The notes below the pieces were generated by a model. The model did not search any database, was not told the DNA's origin, and worked only from the letters and a program-made list of their open reading frames with translations. Of a stretch of DNA of 64,000 nucleotides, positions 18,871 through 28,568 are shown piece after piece. The DNA lies in assembly GCF_029962605.1 (NCBI RefSeq), contig NZ_CP124750.1:4402001-4466000 (forward strand). Direction: 5' to 3'. This stretch comes from Serratia sarumanii (GTDB taxonomy: Bacteria > Pseudomonadota > Gammaproteobacteria > Enterobacterales > Enterobacteriaceae). The translations under genes and the position numbers were made by a program. Position 1 is the stretch's first letter, and each line of letters begins with the position of its first letter.

Positions 18871-18911
18871 GGCGCGGATAGTAGCGTCGCGGCGGCGGCA
18901 GGTCAACCGCT

Positions 18912-19775
18912 TTACGGCTGTTGTTGCTCCAGCGCGTGCTTATACAGCGCATTTTTCTTCACGCCGTGGATTTCCGCCGCCAGCGCCGCCGCCTTTTTCA
19001 GCGGCAGCTCTTTTTGCAGCAGCGCCAGCGTGCGCAGCGCCTCAAGCGGCAGCGCATCCTCCTGCGCCTTGTGGCCTTCGACGATCAGCACCATCTCGCC
19101 GCGGCGGCGCACTTCATCTTCCTGCACCCACGCCAGCAGCTCGCCCACCGGCGCGCCGTGGATAGATTCCCAGGTTTTGGTCAGCTCGCGCGCCAGCACC
19201 ACATAGCGCTGCGGCCCCCAGACGGTGACCATGTCCTGCAGGCTTTCCAGCAGGCGGTGAGTGGACTCGTAGAAAATCAGCGTGCGCGGTTCCTCCGCCA
19301 GCGCCATCAGCGTATCCTTGCGCCCCTTGGTTTTCGCCGGCAGGAAGCCCTCGTAGCAGAAACGGTCGGAAGCGACGCCCGCGGCGCACAGCGCGGTGGT
19401 GGCGGCGCAGGCGCCCGGCAGCGGCACCACGCGAATGCCGGCCTCGCGGCAGCGGCGCACCAGGTGATAACCGGGATCGTTGATCAGCGGCGTGCCGGCG
19501 TCGGACACCAGCGCGATGCTCTGGCCCTCCTGCAGTTTCGCCAGCAATTGATCGGCCTTTTGCTGTTCGTTGTGATCATGCAGCGCGAACAGACGCGCGT
19601 TGATCGCGAAGTGTTGCAGCAGCAATCCGGTATGGCGCGTGTCTTCCGCCGCGATCAGATCAACGCTTTTCAGTACCTCTAACGCACGGTGGGTGATATC
19701 GCCCAGATTGCCGATTGGGGTGGGCACCACATACAGCGTTGATGCAGAAATGACTGATTGTTGGTGTTGATTCAT
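18912..19775 (-). CDS. rsmI: RsmI, 16S rRNA 2'-O-methyltransferase (C1402)
   Basis: Methylates the ribose of C1402 in 16S rRNA, working with RsmH at the P site. It has 287 residues of the tetrapyrrole-methylase (CbiF/CobA-like) fold: the N-terminal [15 protein letters not shown] motif, the AEDTRHTG segment, and the [19 protein letters not shown]-binding loop. It is divergent from lpoA with 62 bases between, as in E. coli. Confidence 0.97.
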   Translation of the reverse strand: MNQHQQSVISASTLYVVPTPIGNLGDITHRALEVLKSVDLIAAEDTRHTGLLLQHFAINARLFALHDHNEQQKADQLLAKLQEGQSIALVSDAGTPLINDPGYHLVRRCREAGIRVVPLPGACAATTALCAAGVASDRFCYEGFLPAKTKGRKDTLMALAEEPRTLIFYESTHRLLESLQDMVTVWGPQRYVVLARELTKTWESIHGAPVGELLAWVQEDEVRRRGEMVLIVEGHKAQEDALPLEALRTLALLQKELPLKKAAALAAEIHGVKKNALYKHALEQQQP

Positions 19776-19837
19776 TGTTTCATCCGGGTTGCCGATTTAA
19801 TATTGAGCATCTTGAAAAAAACATCACTGGATACAGT

Positions 19838-21874
19838 ATGCTTTCCTCAACATTCGTTCGTACCAAAGCAGGGCGTTCCAAGCCTGTCCGACTTACCGCA
19901 GTCATCGCGGCCGCCCTTTTCCTGGCAGGCTGTCCAAGTCGGGCCCCGCAAACGCCGCCCGCCAATATACAGGACGAAGCGAGCGCCAGCTCCGATTACT
20001 ACCTGCAGCAGTTGCAGCAAAGCAGCGATGATAACAAGGCTGACTGGCAATTACTTGCTATTCGCGCCTTGCTGCGTGAAGGAAAACTGCCGCAGGCCGG
20101 CGACCAGTTGAATCAGCTGCCGAAAAACCTCAGCGGCGCGCAGCAGACTGAACGCCAGTTGCTGACCGCCGAACTGCAGATCGCCAACAAGAGCTACGTC
20201 AGCGCCCGCAGCACGCTGGGCCACCTGGACAGCGGTTCGCTGTCGCCGAATCAGAAGGTGCGCTACTACCAGGCGCAGATCGCCGCCAATCAGGGCAAAG
20301 CGTCGCTGCCGTTGATCCGCGCCTATATCGCTCAGGAGCCGTTGCTGACCGGCAAACCGCATCAGGACAACCTGGATCAGACCTGGCAGGCGCTGCTGCA
20401 GCTGACGCCGCAGGAGATGAACAGCCTGGTGATCAACGCCGACGAGAACGTGCTGCAAGGCTGGCTGGATCTGCTGCGCGTCTATCAGGACAACAAGCAG
20501 GATCCCGATCTGCTGAAGGCCGGCATCAAAGACTGGCAGAACCGTTATCCGAAGAACCCGGCGGCCAAAACGCTGCCGGCTCGCCTGAACCAGGTGCTGA
20601 ACTTCACCCAGGCTTCCACCTCGAAAATCGCCCTGCTGCTGCCGTTGAACGGCCAGGCGAAAGTGTTCGCCGACGCCATCCAGCAAGGCTTCGAAGCGGC
20701 GAAAAACGGCGGTTCCATGCCGGCGCCGCAGCCTCAAGCCGCGCCACCGGCCAGCGCGCCGGCCCAAACGGCGCCGGCCGATCAGGCCGCCACGGGTGAC
20801 ATCAACGCCAACGGCGCGGTCAGCCCTTCGGCGCAAGAGAGCCAGCCTGCCGTGACCGCCGCACAACCCGCGGCGCCGTCCAGCGCGCCGATAACGCCGC
20901 CGCAGGCCGCCAACGCGCAGGTCAAAGTGTACGACACCACCAGCCAGCCGCTGGCCGCCTTGCTGAGCCAGGCGCAGCAGGATGGCGCTACCCTGGTGGT
21001 CGGGCCGCTGCTGAAAGAGAACGTCGATCAGCTGTCCGCCAGCACCACCACGCTGAACGTGCTGGCGCTCAACCAGCCGGAAACGCCGAAGGACAACCTG
21101 AACATCTGTTACTTCGCCCTGTCGCCGGAAGATGAAGCGCGCGACGCCGCTCGCCACATCTGGGAACAGCAGAAGCGTCAACCGCTGCTGCTGGTGCCGC
21201 GCGGCGCCTTCGGCGATCGCGTCGCCAAGGCCTTTAACCAGGAATGGCAGAAGCAAGGCGGGCAAACCGTGCTGCGTCAGGACATCGGCTCCGCCGGCGA
21301 GCTACGCCAGATGGTGAACAGCGGCGGCATCCGCATGACCGGCACGCCGATGTCGAGCGCCCCGGCGCCGCAGAGCGTGACCATCGCCGGGCTGACCATT
21401 CCGGCGCCGCCGAGCGACGTGCCCGCCGCAACCGGCGGCGTCGACGCGGTGTATATCGTCGCCACGCAGTCTCAACTGACGCTGATCAAACCGATGATCG
21501 ACATGGCCACCAGCTCGCGCGGCAAGCCGGCGATGTACGCCAGCTCGCGCAGCTACCAGGCCGGCGCCGGCCCGGACTTCCGTCTGGAAATGGAAGGCCT
21601 GCAGTTTAGCGATATCCCGCTGCTGGCCGGTTCAAACCCTCAGCTGTTGCAGCAGGCCAGCGCGCGCTTCCGCAACGACTACTCGTTGGTGCGCCTGTAT
21701 GCGATGGGGATGGATGCCTGGACATTGGCCAACCACTTTGCTGAAATGCGCCAGCTGCCGGGCTTTCAGGTTTCCGGCACCACCGGTATGCTGAGCGCGT
21801 CGCCGAACTGCGTGATCAACCGTAAGCTGCCTTGGCTGCAATACCGTCAGGGCACGGTCGTTCCGGTCTCTTGA
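19838..21874 (+). CDS. lpoA: LpoA, outer-membrane lipoprotein activator of PBP1A
   Basis: Activates the transpeptidase of PBP1A from the outer membrane. It has 678 residues, the E. coli length, when started at ATG 19838. The type II signal peptide has lipobox LAGC with Cys32. It comprises a TPR-like N-domain (about 40-255), a C-terminal periplasmic-binding-like domain (about 260-678), and a long low-complexity Pro/Ala/Gln/Ser insertion at about residues 293-363. The frame opens earlier at 19775, but that would place extra residues before the signal peptide. Confidence 0.97.
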   Translation: MLSSTFVRTKAGRSKPVRLTAVIAAALFLAGCPSRAPQTPPANIQDEASASSDYYLQQLQQSSDDNKADWQLLAIRALLREGKLPQAGDQLNQLPKNLSGAQQTERQLLTAELQIANKSYVSARSTLGHLDSGSLSPNQKVRYYQAQIAANQGKASLPLIRAYIAQEPLLTGKPHQDNLDQTWQALLQLTPQEMNSLVINADENVLQGWLDLLRVYQDNKQDPDLLKAGIKDWQNRYPKNPAAKTLPARLNQVLNFTQASTSKIALLLPLNGQAKVFADAIQQGFEAAKNGGSMPAPQPQAAPPASAPAQTAPADQAATGDINANGAVSPSAQESQPAVTAAQPAAPSSAPITPPQAANAQVKVYDTTSQPLAALLSQAQQDGATLVVGPLLKENVDQLSASTTTLNVLALNQPETPKDNLNICYFALSPEDEARDAARHIWEQQKRQPLLLVPRGAFGDRVAKAFNQEWQKQGGQTVLRQDIGSAGELRQMVNSGGIRMTGTPMSSAPAPQSVTIAGLTIPAPPSDVPAATGGVDAVYIVATQSQLTLIKPMIDMATSSRGKPAMYASSRSYQAGAGPDFRLEMEGLQFSDIPLLAGSNPQLLQQASARFRNDYSLVRLYAMGMDAWTLANHFAEMRQLPGFQVSGTTGMLSASPNCVINRKLPWLQYRQGTVVPVS

Positions 21875-22224
21875 ACCCACGCGCCTCAGGGGCGGGCTAT
21901 GAGTTACTGGCCCGCCGTCACCTGGAACACGCCGGGCTCACCTTCTGCGCCGCCAACGTCGCGGTGCGTGGTGGTGAGCTCGACCTCATCATGCGCGACG
22001 GCGCTACCTGGGTATTCGTCGAAGTGCGCTACCGCCGCAACGACGCCTTCGGCGGCGCGGCCGCCAGCGTCACCTTTCGCAAACAACGGCGGTTGCTGCA
22101 CGCCGCCGCCGTCTGGCTGGCGGGGCGCGGAGCCAGTTTTGACACATCATCTTGCCGTTTTGATGTTTTGGCCATTACCGGTAGCCAGTTAGAATGGATA
22201 CCCAACGCCTTCAATGCGGATTAA
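21832..22224 (+). CDS. yraN: YraN, UPF0102 endonuclease-like protein
   Basis: A 130-residue protein of the restriction-endonuclease-like fold family UPF0102, with core motif GGELDLIM followed by FVEVRYRR (the D-x-ExK-like arrangement). Function unsettled. The start is TTG at 21832, overlapping lpoA by 43 bases; it is chosen because MAAIPSGHG resembles the E. coli N-terminus (MATVPTRSG) and no ATG is available. Expression is probably coupled to lpoA translation. Confidence 0.85.
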   Translation: MAAIPSGHGRSGLLNPRASGAGYELLARRHLEHAGLTFCAANVAVRGGELDLIMRDGATWVFVEVRYRRNDAFGGAAASVTFRKQRRLLHAAAVWLAGRGASFDTSSCRFDVLAITGSQLEWIPNAFNAD

Positions 22225-22275
22225 TCGGGGTTTTGCGGCGCAGACCGGCCCTTTGACTTAGTGGATTAATACAAC

Positions 22276-22866
22276 GTGCTGGATAGAATTAAAGTCTGTT
22301 TTACCGAAAGCATCCAAACCCAGATCGCGGCGGCGGAAGCATTGCCGGACGCCATTTCCCGCGCTGCAATGACGCTGGTTCAATCCTTACTCAACGGCAA
22401 CAAAATCCTGTGCTGCGGCAACGGCACCTCGGCGGCCAACGCGCAGCACTTCGCCGCCAGTATGATCAACCGTTTTGAAACCGAGCGCCCCAGCCTGCCG
22501 GCCATCGCCCTCAACGCCGACAACGTGGTGCTGACGGCGATCAGCAACGATCGGCTGCACGACGAAGTGTACGCCAAGCAGGTGCGCGCGCTCGGGCACA
22601 CCGGCGACGTGCTGCTGGCGATTTCCACCCGCGGCAACAGCCGTGATATTGTGAAAGCGGTCGAGGCGGCCGTTACGCGCGATATGACCATCGTCGCGCT
22701 CACCGGCTACGACGGCGGCGAGCTGGCCGGGCTGCTCGGCCAGCAGGACGTCGAGATCCGCATCCCGTCGCACCGCAGCTCACGCATTCAGGAAATGCAT
22801 ATGCTGACCGTAAACTGCCTGTGCGACCTGATAGACAACACGTTATTCCCCCACCAGGACGATTAA
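22276..22866 (+). CDS. diaA: DiaA, DnaA initiator-associating protein
   Basis: A homotetrameric SIS-domain protein that binds DnaA and promotes its assembly at oriC for timely initiation. It has 196 residues, nearly identical to E. coli, with the SIS motif [16 protein letters not shown] and the [12 protein letters not shown] loop. The start is GTG at 22276. It is followed after nine bases by dolP, so the two are co-transcribed. Confidence 0.97.
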   Translation: MLDRIKVCFTESIQTQIAAAEALPDAISRAAMTLVQSLLNGNKILCCGNGTSAANAQHFAASMINRFETERPSLPAIALNADNVVLTAISNDRLHDEVYAKQVRALGHTGDVLLAISTRGNSRDIVKAVEAAVTRDMTIVALTGYDGGELAGLLGQQDVEIRIPSHRSSRIQEMHMLTVNCLCDLIDNTLFPHQDD

Positions 22867-22875
22867 GGAACTGAG

Positions 22876-23451
22876 ATGAAGCTAAAAGCCACATTTGCAG
22901 TGCTGTCCAGCGCCCTGCTGTTGCAAGGCTGTATCGCTGGCGTCGTCGTCGGCAGTGCGGCCGTCGCCACCAAAACCGCCACCGACCCGCGCAGCGTAGG
23001 GACCCAGGTGGATGACGGCACGCTGGAAGCCAGGGTCGAAAACGCCCTGAGCAAAGACCAGCAGTTGAAGAAAGATGCCCGGGTGGTCGCCACCGCCTAT
23101 CAGGGCAAGGTGCTGTTGACCGGCCAGTCGCCTAACGCCGATCTCACCGCGCGCGCCAAGCAGATCGCCATGGGCGTGGAAGGCACGAGCGAAGTGTATA
23201 ACGAAATCCGTCAGGGCACGCCGGTCAGCCTGAGCACCGCGTCCTCCGACACCTGGATCACCACCAAGGTGCGTTCGCAACTGTTGACCAGCGATACGGT
23301 GAAATCGTCCAACGTGAAGGTCACTACCGAAAACGGCGAAGTGTTCTTGCTGGGCCTGGTCACGCAGCAAGAAGGGCAGTCGGCGGCGCAGATAGCCAGC
23401 CAGGTCAGCGGCGTGAAGCACGTCACCACCGCCTTTACCTATGTGAAATAA
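22876..23451 (+). CDS. dolP: DolP (YraP), outer-membrane BON-domain lipoprotein
   Basis: An outer-membrane lipoprotein that supports envelope integrity and amidase regulation at the division site. It has 191 residues: the signal peptide ends in lipobox LQGC (Cys19), followed by two BON domains (about residues 46-115 and 124-190), each with a central glycine. In E. coli it is a sigma-E regulon member. A strong hairpin follows. Confidence 0.96.
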   Translation: MKLKATFAVLSSALLLQGCIAGVVVGSAAVATKTATDPRSVGTQVDDGTLEARVENALSKDQQLKKDARVVATAYQGKVLLTGQSPNADLTARAKQIAMGVEGTSEVYNEIRQGTPVSLSTASSDTWITTKVRSQLLTSDTVKSSNVKVTTENGEVFLLGLVTQQEGQSAAQIASQVSGVKHVTTAFTYVK

Positions 23452-23458
23452 TCCGCTT

Positions 23459-23492
23459 GGCGGGAACGGTGCCCTGCCGTTCCCGCCCGTTT
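23459..23492. terminator. Hairpin between convergent dolP and mtgA
   Basis: An 11-bp perfect stem GGCGGGAACGG/CCGTTCCCGCC (23459-23469 with 23477-23487) is followed by CGTTTAAT. The T-run is short, but the stem is strong and lies between convergent genes. Confidence 0.65.
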
Positions 23493-24222
23493 AATCCAGC
23501 GAGTTCTCGCGTAAAAACGCTTCCCCGCCCAGTTGCCGCATCTGGCGCATGATCCACTGTTGACGCTGCACCACATAGCCGGACGGCGCATCGGCCCTGA
23601 AACGATGCGGATTCGGCAATACCGCCGCCAGCAGCGCCGCCTCGGCCGCGCTCAGACGTTTAGCCGGCTTATGGAAAAAGCGCTGTGAAGCCTCCTCCAC
23701 GCCGAATACCCCGTCGCCGAACTCGACGATGTTCAGATACACCGTCAGAATGCGCCGTTTGGTCCACACCAGCTCGATGCCCGACGTCAATCCGGCCTCC
23801 AGCCCTTTGCGCAGCCAGCTGCGGCCATCCCACAGAAACAGGTTCTTGGCGGTTTGCTGCGACAGCGTGGACGCACCGCGGATGCGCGTCGGGCGCTTCT
23901 CGTTGTGGCTGAGCGCCTTTTCAATGGCCGCCACGTCGAAGCCCCAATGGTCTGGAAACTTCTGATCCTCCGCCGCCATCACCGCCAGCGCCATTTGCGG
24001 CGAGATGTCGTCCATCGACACCCAGTCCGAATGGGCGACGTAGCCGAAGTCGCCGCTCAGCCAGGCGCTGACTTGCCGCTCCGCCATCACGGCGGAAAAC
24101 GGCACCGGCAGGAAGGCGAAGAGCACAATGCCCAACGCCCACAGGCCGAGGATCGCGATGACGCCGCGCTTCAGCCAATACCACGGGCGCAGCCGCCGCC
24201 ATCCGCCGAGCGATTTTCTCAT
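23491..24222 (-). CDS. mtgA: MtgA, monofunctional peptidoglycan glycosyltransferase
   Basis: Polymerises lipid II into glycan strands at the inner membrane, a GT51 enzyme without a transpeptidase domain. It has 243 residues with one N-terminal membrane span (about 15-38), the catalytic glutamate motif [14 protein letters not shown], and the [17 protein letters not shown] motif. It overlaps elbB by four bases (ATGA) and is translated after it. Confidence 0.96.
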   Translation of the reverse strand: MRKSLGGWRRLRPWYWLKRGVIAILGLWALGIVLFAFLPVPFSAVMAERQVSAWLSGDFGYVAHSDWVSMDDISPQMALAVMAAEDQKFPDHWGFDVAAIEKALSHNEKRPTRIRGASTLSQQTAKNLFLWDGRSWLRKGLEAGLTSGIELVWTKRRILTVYLNIVEFGDGVFGVEEASQRFFHKPAKRLSAAEAALLAAVLPNPHRFRADAPSGYVVQRQQWIMRQMRQLGGEAFLRENSLD

Positions 24223-24872
24223 TCGGCCAGTTCCAGCACCCGCGCCACCAGCTTATCGATGCCGAGGGCCGCCTGCGCGATCGACGGCGCCAGCATATAG
24301 GCCGGCGTGGTCACGATCTTGTGATCGCTGTCCACCACGATGTCGTCCACCGGGCAAATCACCGGTTCGCCGCCCATGGCGTCAATCACTTCTCCCAGGT
24401 CCGGATCGTTGCCAATGGTCAGCCGCGCTTGTTGATCCAGCAGTTTCGGCAACAGCGCCGGCGCGATGCACATCAGGCCAATTGGTTTGTTGGCCTTATG
24501 CATCTCGCGCGTCAGGCGCGCCAAATCTTCATCGACCCAACATTCCGCGCCGGCTTCGGCGAAATTGCTGAGGTTCTTGGCGGCGCCAAAGCCGCCGGGC
24601 ACGATCAGCGCATCCAGCTGCGCGGCCTCCGCCAGCGCCAGCGGCTGCACCGCGCCGCGAGCAATGCGCGCCGACTCAATCAGGACATTGCGCGTCTCCG
24701 CCATCTCATCACCCGATAAGTGATTAATAACATGGCGTTGTGGTTTATCAGGCGCAAAGCACACCGCCTGCGCGCCGGCACGATCCAACGCCAGCAGCGT
24801 CAGCACCGCTTCATGGATCTCCGTACCGTCATAAACGCCGCTGCCGCTGAGGACTACACCCACCTTTTTCAT
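24219..24872 (-). CDS. elbB: ElbB, DJ-1/PfpI-family glyoxalase-like protein
   Basis: A 217-residue DJ-1 superfamily member; the E. coli protein has weak glyoxalase III activity and an old link to isoprenoid synthesis. The nucleophile-elbow cysteine is in GLMCIAPAL (Cys135). The motif near the N-terminus reads LSGSGVYDG, whereas I recall LSGCGVYDG in E. coli. The start at MKKVGV (24872) gives the E. coli length; the frame extends 17 residues upstream without conservation. It is upstream of and coupled to mtgA. Confidence 0.93.
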   Translation of the reverse strand: MKKVGVVLSGSGVYDGTEIHEAVLTLLALDRAGAQAVCFAPDKPQRHVINHLSGDEMAETRNVLIESARIARGAVQPLALAEAAQLDALIVPGGFGAAKNLSNFAEAGAECWVDEDLARLTREMHKANKPIGLMCIAPALLPKLLDQQARLTIGNDPDLGEVIDAMGGEPVICPVDDIVVDSDHKIVTTPAYMLAPSIAQAALGIDKLVARVLELAE

Positions 24873-24970
24873 CACTCTTACTCCTGTCGCTGCTGTCAAC
24901 TGGTTCGTGCTCGGAGTTGACAAACACTAATCTACATCACACATTTTAATGAATCTTCTAACAAGAGCGC

Positions 24971-25000
24971 TTACATTTGCTATGTTGTTGGCTGTATGAT
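24971..25000 (+). promoter_or_regulatory. Candidate arcZ promoter
   Basis: TTACAT (24971-24976) and TATGAT (24995-25000) are separated by 18 bases and lie about 110 bases before the arcZ terminator, placing the start near 25007. ArcA repression of this promoter is known in E. coli; I did not locate an ArcA site. Confidence 0.5.
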
Positions 25001-25006
25001 GTTTAG

Positions 25007-25120
25007 GAATTCGCTACAACCTGCTCGACCAGAACACTGAAACCAATACGCAGGTTCACAATTTCCCTGGTGTTGGCGCAATATTCGCGCACCCCGGCTT
25101 AGGTCGGGGTCATTTTTTTT
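25007..25120 (+). ncRNA. arcZ: ArcZ (RyhA/SraH) Hfq-dependent small RNA
   Basis: A base-pairing sRNA that activates rpoS and represses motility and other targets; it is processed to a roughly 56-nt 3' form. The conserved 3' region is present almost unchanged: ATTTCCCTGGTGTTGGCGCA seed block, ATTCGCGCACCCCGG, then a GC hairpin and eight T. As in E. coli it sits between elbB and arcB on the opposite strand, and its 3' end overlaps the arcB stop. The 5' part diverges and the start is estimated from the promoter. Confidence 0.9.
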
Positions 25121-27449
25121 CAGCGTTCTCTACCCAAGCCCGCAGTACCTGCACGTCGTTGCGCCACTCTTGCTTCAACTCATCCACCCAGTCCTGCACG
25201 TTATCCCACCAGGCCGGCAGCGTCGGCGTTTGAATCTGCTGCGCCAGCTGCTGCAGATGGCGCAGACCGACCGAACCGGCGGCGCCCTTGATCTTGTGCC
25301 CTTCCTCGGTGATGCCTTTCTGATCGCGCGCCGTCATGTTGGAGTCCAGTACCGCCAGGTAGCCCGGCATCATCTGTTCGAACATCTCCAGGCTTTGGTG
25401 GATCAGCTGCGGGCCAACCAGATCCATGTACTGTTCCAGCATCGCGGTATCGAGTAACGACTCATTAATCTGCATCGCCTTGTGCTCCGTTTTCTTTGAA
25501 GTGTGAGAAGGTTGATGATCCCAATAGTGTTTGATGACCTGGGTCAGCGCCGGCACCGACAGCGGCTTGCTCAGCACATCGTCCATGCCCGCCTCGAGAT
25601 ACTCTTTTTTGTCTTTCAGCACGTTGGCGGTCAGGGCCACCAGCGGCGGCAGCGCCTGACCGGCATAGCGCTCACGCAGCGCCCGGGCAATGTCCAGCCC
25701 GGTCATGTCCGGCAGTTGGATGTCCAGCAGCACCAGATCGAACTCGTCCGGATCGAACATCGCCAGCGCATCGTGGCCGTTCATCGCCACCTCGACGCTG
25801 TTGCCCAGTTTCTCCAGCACCGAGCGCGCCACGATCACGTTCAGTTCGATATCCTCCACCAGCAGGATGTGCAGCGCCGGCAACGGCAGCTCCTCTTCCT
25901 CCGGCGCCGCGCTGACGGCTTCCTGCACCGCCGGCGCCTGGATGGTCAGAGTGAAGCAAGAACCGTGCCCCTGTTCGCTGCGCACGGTGATGTCGCCGCC
26001 CATGCTCTGCGCCAGCCGCTTGGAGACCGCCAGCCCGATGCCGGTGCCGGTGGCCGGGCGGCCGCCGCGCTGATCTTTCACCTGGTAATACATGGCGAAG
26101 ATCTTGTCCTGCTCGTCCTGCGGGATGCCCATGCCCGAGTCTTCCACTTCGAACACCAGCTTCTCCTGCGCCTCGCGCCGCACGCGCACCACGATTTGCC
26201 CCTGCTGGGTGAATTTCACCGCGTTGCCGATCAGGTTCCACAAAATCTGCCGCAGGCGCGTGCCGTCGGTCACGATCTGCTGCGGCAGCGGCGTTTGCGG
26301 CTCCATGATGAACTGCAGCCCTTTCGGCTGCGCCAGCAGGCCGGAGAGATTCTCCAGATCCGCCAGGAAACCGGTGAAGTCCACCGGCTGGTTGTCGAGC
26401 TGCACCTTGCGCCGCTCGAGCTTGTCCATTTCGATAATGTCGTTGAAGATATTGCCGAGGGTGATGGCGCTGACGTGAATGGTCTTCAGGTATTTCAGCT
26501 GCTCGTCGTTCAGCTCGGTATCGAGCAGGATGCGGCTCAGGCCGACGATGCCGTTAAGCGGCGTACGCAGCTCGTGGCTGATGGTGGAGATAAAGGTGGT
26601 CTTCTCCCGGCTGGCGTTCTCCAGCGCGTCCTGGTAGCGCTTACGCTCGGTAATATCGCGGCCGAAGCCCATCAGCCCGTGGCGTTTGCCCACCCGGTCG
26701 TAAAACGGCACCTTGCGCAGTTCGAAACAGGCCTTGCGGCCGTCGGGATACACCAGCCATTGTTCGTAGGTCAGCGAGACGTTGTGGCGGAACACCTTCT
26801 CGTCGGTCTCAATGACCTTTTCGGCGATCTCCTGGCCGTAGACGTCGAACGGCGTCAGGCCGATCAGCTGCTTCTCGCTCTTACCGGTCAGCAGCTCCAT
26901 CGCGCGGTTGCAGCCGGAGAACTCTTTGTCTTCGTTGCGGTAGTAGACCAGGTCCGGCGAGGCGTCGAGGAAGGAACGCAGCAGCGCCGACTGCTGGCCC
27001 AGCTCAATCTGCGCCAGCTCGCGCTGTTCCATCTCTTCCGTCAGCTTCTCCATCACCTGCAGGCGCTCTTCTTCCGCCTTGATGCGATCGGCGATCTCCT
27101 GATTCAGCTGACTGATATTGTCTTTGAGCTGCTGATTGAGCTCCAGATCGCGGTGGCGCATCTCTTCCAGCTTGTCCACCAGCCGCGCCAGCCGTTGGCG
27201 CGACTCCTCCAGCTGCTCCACCACCACCGAGAGGAAGTAGACCGCCCACGGGGTGATCAACAGGCCGAAGAAGATTGAACGCACCACGTCGATGCTTTCC
27301 ACTTCGCCGCGCAGCAGCATGGTCACCGCCATCTGCACCACCATCGCCAGCACCACCAGCGCCGAGGCCAGCAGCAGCGAGAAGCGCACCAACCCCAGTT
27401 TCACCATTAAATCAACGTAGTACTGGGCCAACACCCGGATTTGCTTCAT
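25110..27449 (-). CDS. arcB: ArcB, hybrid sensor kinase of aerobic respiration control
   Basis: Senses quinone redox state and phosphorylates ArcA. It has 779 residues: two membrane spans (about 23-45 and 58-77), a coiled-coil linker, a PAS domain (about 155-265) with redox cysteines Cys180 and Cys241, a transmitter with His292 (STISHELRTPLNG), a receiver with Asp576 (LLDIQLPDM), and an HPt domain with His718 (EEGHKIKGAAGSV). All phosphorelay residues are intact. The start at MKQIR (27449) matches E. coli; seven further upstream residues are in frame. Confidence 0.97.
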   Translation of the reverse strand: MKQIRVLAQYYVDLMVKLGLVRFSLLLASALVVLAMVVQMAVTMLLRGEVESIDVVRSIFFGLLITPWAVYFLSVVVEQLEESRQRLARLVDKLEEMRHRDLELNQQLKDNISQLNQEIADRIKAEEERLQVMEKLTEEMEQRELAQIELGQQSALLRSFLDASPDLVYYRNEDKEFSGCNRAMELLTGKSEKQLIGLTPFDVYGQEIAEKVIETDEKVFRHNVSLTYEQWLVYPDGRKACFELRKVPFYDRVGKRHGLMGFGRDITERKRYQDALENASREKTTFISTISHELRTPLNGIVGLSRILLDTELNDEQLKYLKTIHVSAITLGNIFNDIIEMDKLERRKVQLDNQPVDFTGFLADLENLSGLLAQPKGLQFIMEPQTPLPQQIVTDGTRLRQILWNLIGNAVKFTQQGQIVVRVRREAQEKLVFEVEDSGMGIPQDEQDKIFAMYYQVKDQRGGRPATGTGIGLAVSKRLAQSMGGDITVRSEQGHGSCFTLTIQAPAVQEAVSAAPEEEELPLPALHILLVEDIELNVIVARSVLEKLGNSVEVAMNGHDALAMFDPDEFDLVLLDIQLPDMTGLDIARALRERYAGQALPPLVALTANVLKDKKEYLEAGMDDVLSKPLSVPALTQVIKHYWDHQPSHTSKKTEHKAMQINESLLDTAMLEQYMDLVGPQLIHQSLEMFEQMMPGYLAVLDSNMTARDQKGITEEGHKIKGAAGSVGLRHLQQLAQQIQTPTLPAWWDNVQDWVDELKQEWRNDVQVLRAWVENAEKK

Positions 27450-27860
27450 AGCGGCTCCCATCAGACACAATCTTTTGAATCATACCGTAAATTTTTCCGC
27501 CGTGTCTGAGAGTCAAGTCCTGCTAACGGAAAATAGCGGCGTCTGGCGTGCATCGGGCGGTTCATTGCCGTCGACACCGTGGAAAAGCACGTTGATCAAT
27601 CCGCTCATACTTAGGGATTAATCACTTGTAACTAAAAGATTTTTTCTGTGACGCACCCCACACCTCAGCCGCTTGAGAAGGCCTTTCCGTTAATATATTA
27701 ATGATGCACCGTGCATGACGCATGCTTTAGCAGACACGGATAGCGAAGCCCTGAGGCTTAAAGTAAGGGAAAGGATGTTATCCCGCGGTTTACTTTCACC
27801 GGCAGCAGCGTTGTGGCCAGCCCGGCAGGCTTCCTCATTTCCCTGACGTGAGGATTGACC
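27450..27860. other. arcB-phosphatase divergent intergenic region
   Basis: There are 411 bases without a supported gene, holding the promoters of arcB (minus) and of the acid phosphatase (plus). Visible symmetry: a 12-bp AT palindrome TTAATATATTAA at 27690-27701 and an inverted repeat GCATG-ACG-CATGC at 27713-27725. I cannot assign a regulator to either. Confidence 0.6.
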
Positions 27861-28568
27861 ATGTTAACCATCTATCGCACTACCCTGTTCGTCCTGTCTT
27901 TGACCGTTATTTTGCCCCTGAAGGCCGCCACTGCCGTGACCGGCTACCTGAATGCAGAGCAACGGCAAATCGCCACGCTGTTGCCGCCGCCGCCTTCAAC
28001 GGATACGCCGCAGAATCGGGCGGATCTGCAGGCGGTGCTGGCCATTCAGGCTAACCGCACGGCGGAACAAATCGCCAAAGCCAAGCGGGACGACCACCTG
28101 GAAGACGCCGCCTTCCCCTTCGCCCGCGAGATCTTCGGCCCGACCTTTACCGTCGATCGCCATCCGCTCACCGCCGCCCTGTTCCGCCGGGTCTATCAGG
28201 ACTTTGAACAAAGCCTGATGCCCGCCAAGGCCTTCTATGGCCGCCCGCGCCCCTATGAGGCCGACAGCCGCGTGAAACCGCTGCTGCCGCCGCCGGAAGG
28301 CGATTCCTACCCTAGCGGACACGCGATGGACAGCTACCTGACGGCACTCCTGTTGGCGCAGATGGTGCCGGAAAAACGCAGCGCGCTGTTTGAGCGGGCG
28401 GCAAGCAATGCGCAAAGCCGGGTGATTGCCGGCGTTCACTACCCGAGCGATCTGGAAGGCGGCAAGTTGGCGGCGACGGCGCTCGCCGCACGACTGCTGG
28501 CGAATCCGCAGCTGCAGGCCGATCTGCAGCGCGCCCGCGTGGAGGTGCGCGCCAACCTGCAGTTATAA
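27861..28568 (+). CDS. Periplasmic class A non-specific acid phosphatase (PAP2)
   Basis: An exported phosphomonoesterase of the PhoN/PhoC type. It has 235 residues; the signal peptide (cleavage near residue 25) is followed by the full PAP2 signature: K-x6-RP (Lys123 to Arg130-Pro131), PSGH (151-154), and SR-x5-H-x3-D (Arg187, His193, Asp197). ATG 27861 follows GTGAGG. It is convergent with yhcC, whose stop overlaps by six bases. It has no E. coli K-12 counterpart here, so it is an accessory gene; phosphate or PhoPQ control is plausible but not shown. Confidence 0.88.
   Translation: MLTIYRTTLFVLSLTVILPLKAATAVTGYLNAEQRQIATLLPPPPSTDTPQNRADLQAVLAIQANRTAEQIAKAKRDDHLEDAAFPFAREIFGPTFTVDRHPLTAALFRRVYQDFEQSLMPAKAFYGRPRPYEADSRVKPLLPPPEGDSYPSGHAMDSYLTALLLAQMVPEKRSALFERAASNAQSRVIAGVHYPSDLEGGKLAATALAARLLANPQLQADLQRARVEVRANLQL

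Noticed and set aside
25503..27278. Plus-strand frame of 591 codons antisense to arcB
   Set aside because: Shadow of arcB, no ribosome binding site or recognisable domain, composition typical of antisense GC-rich frames.
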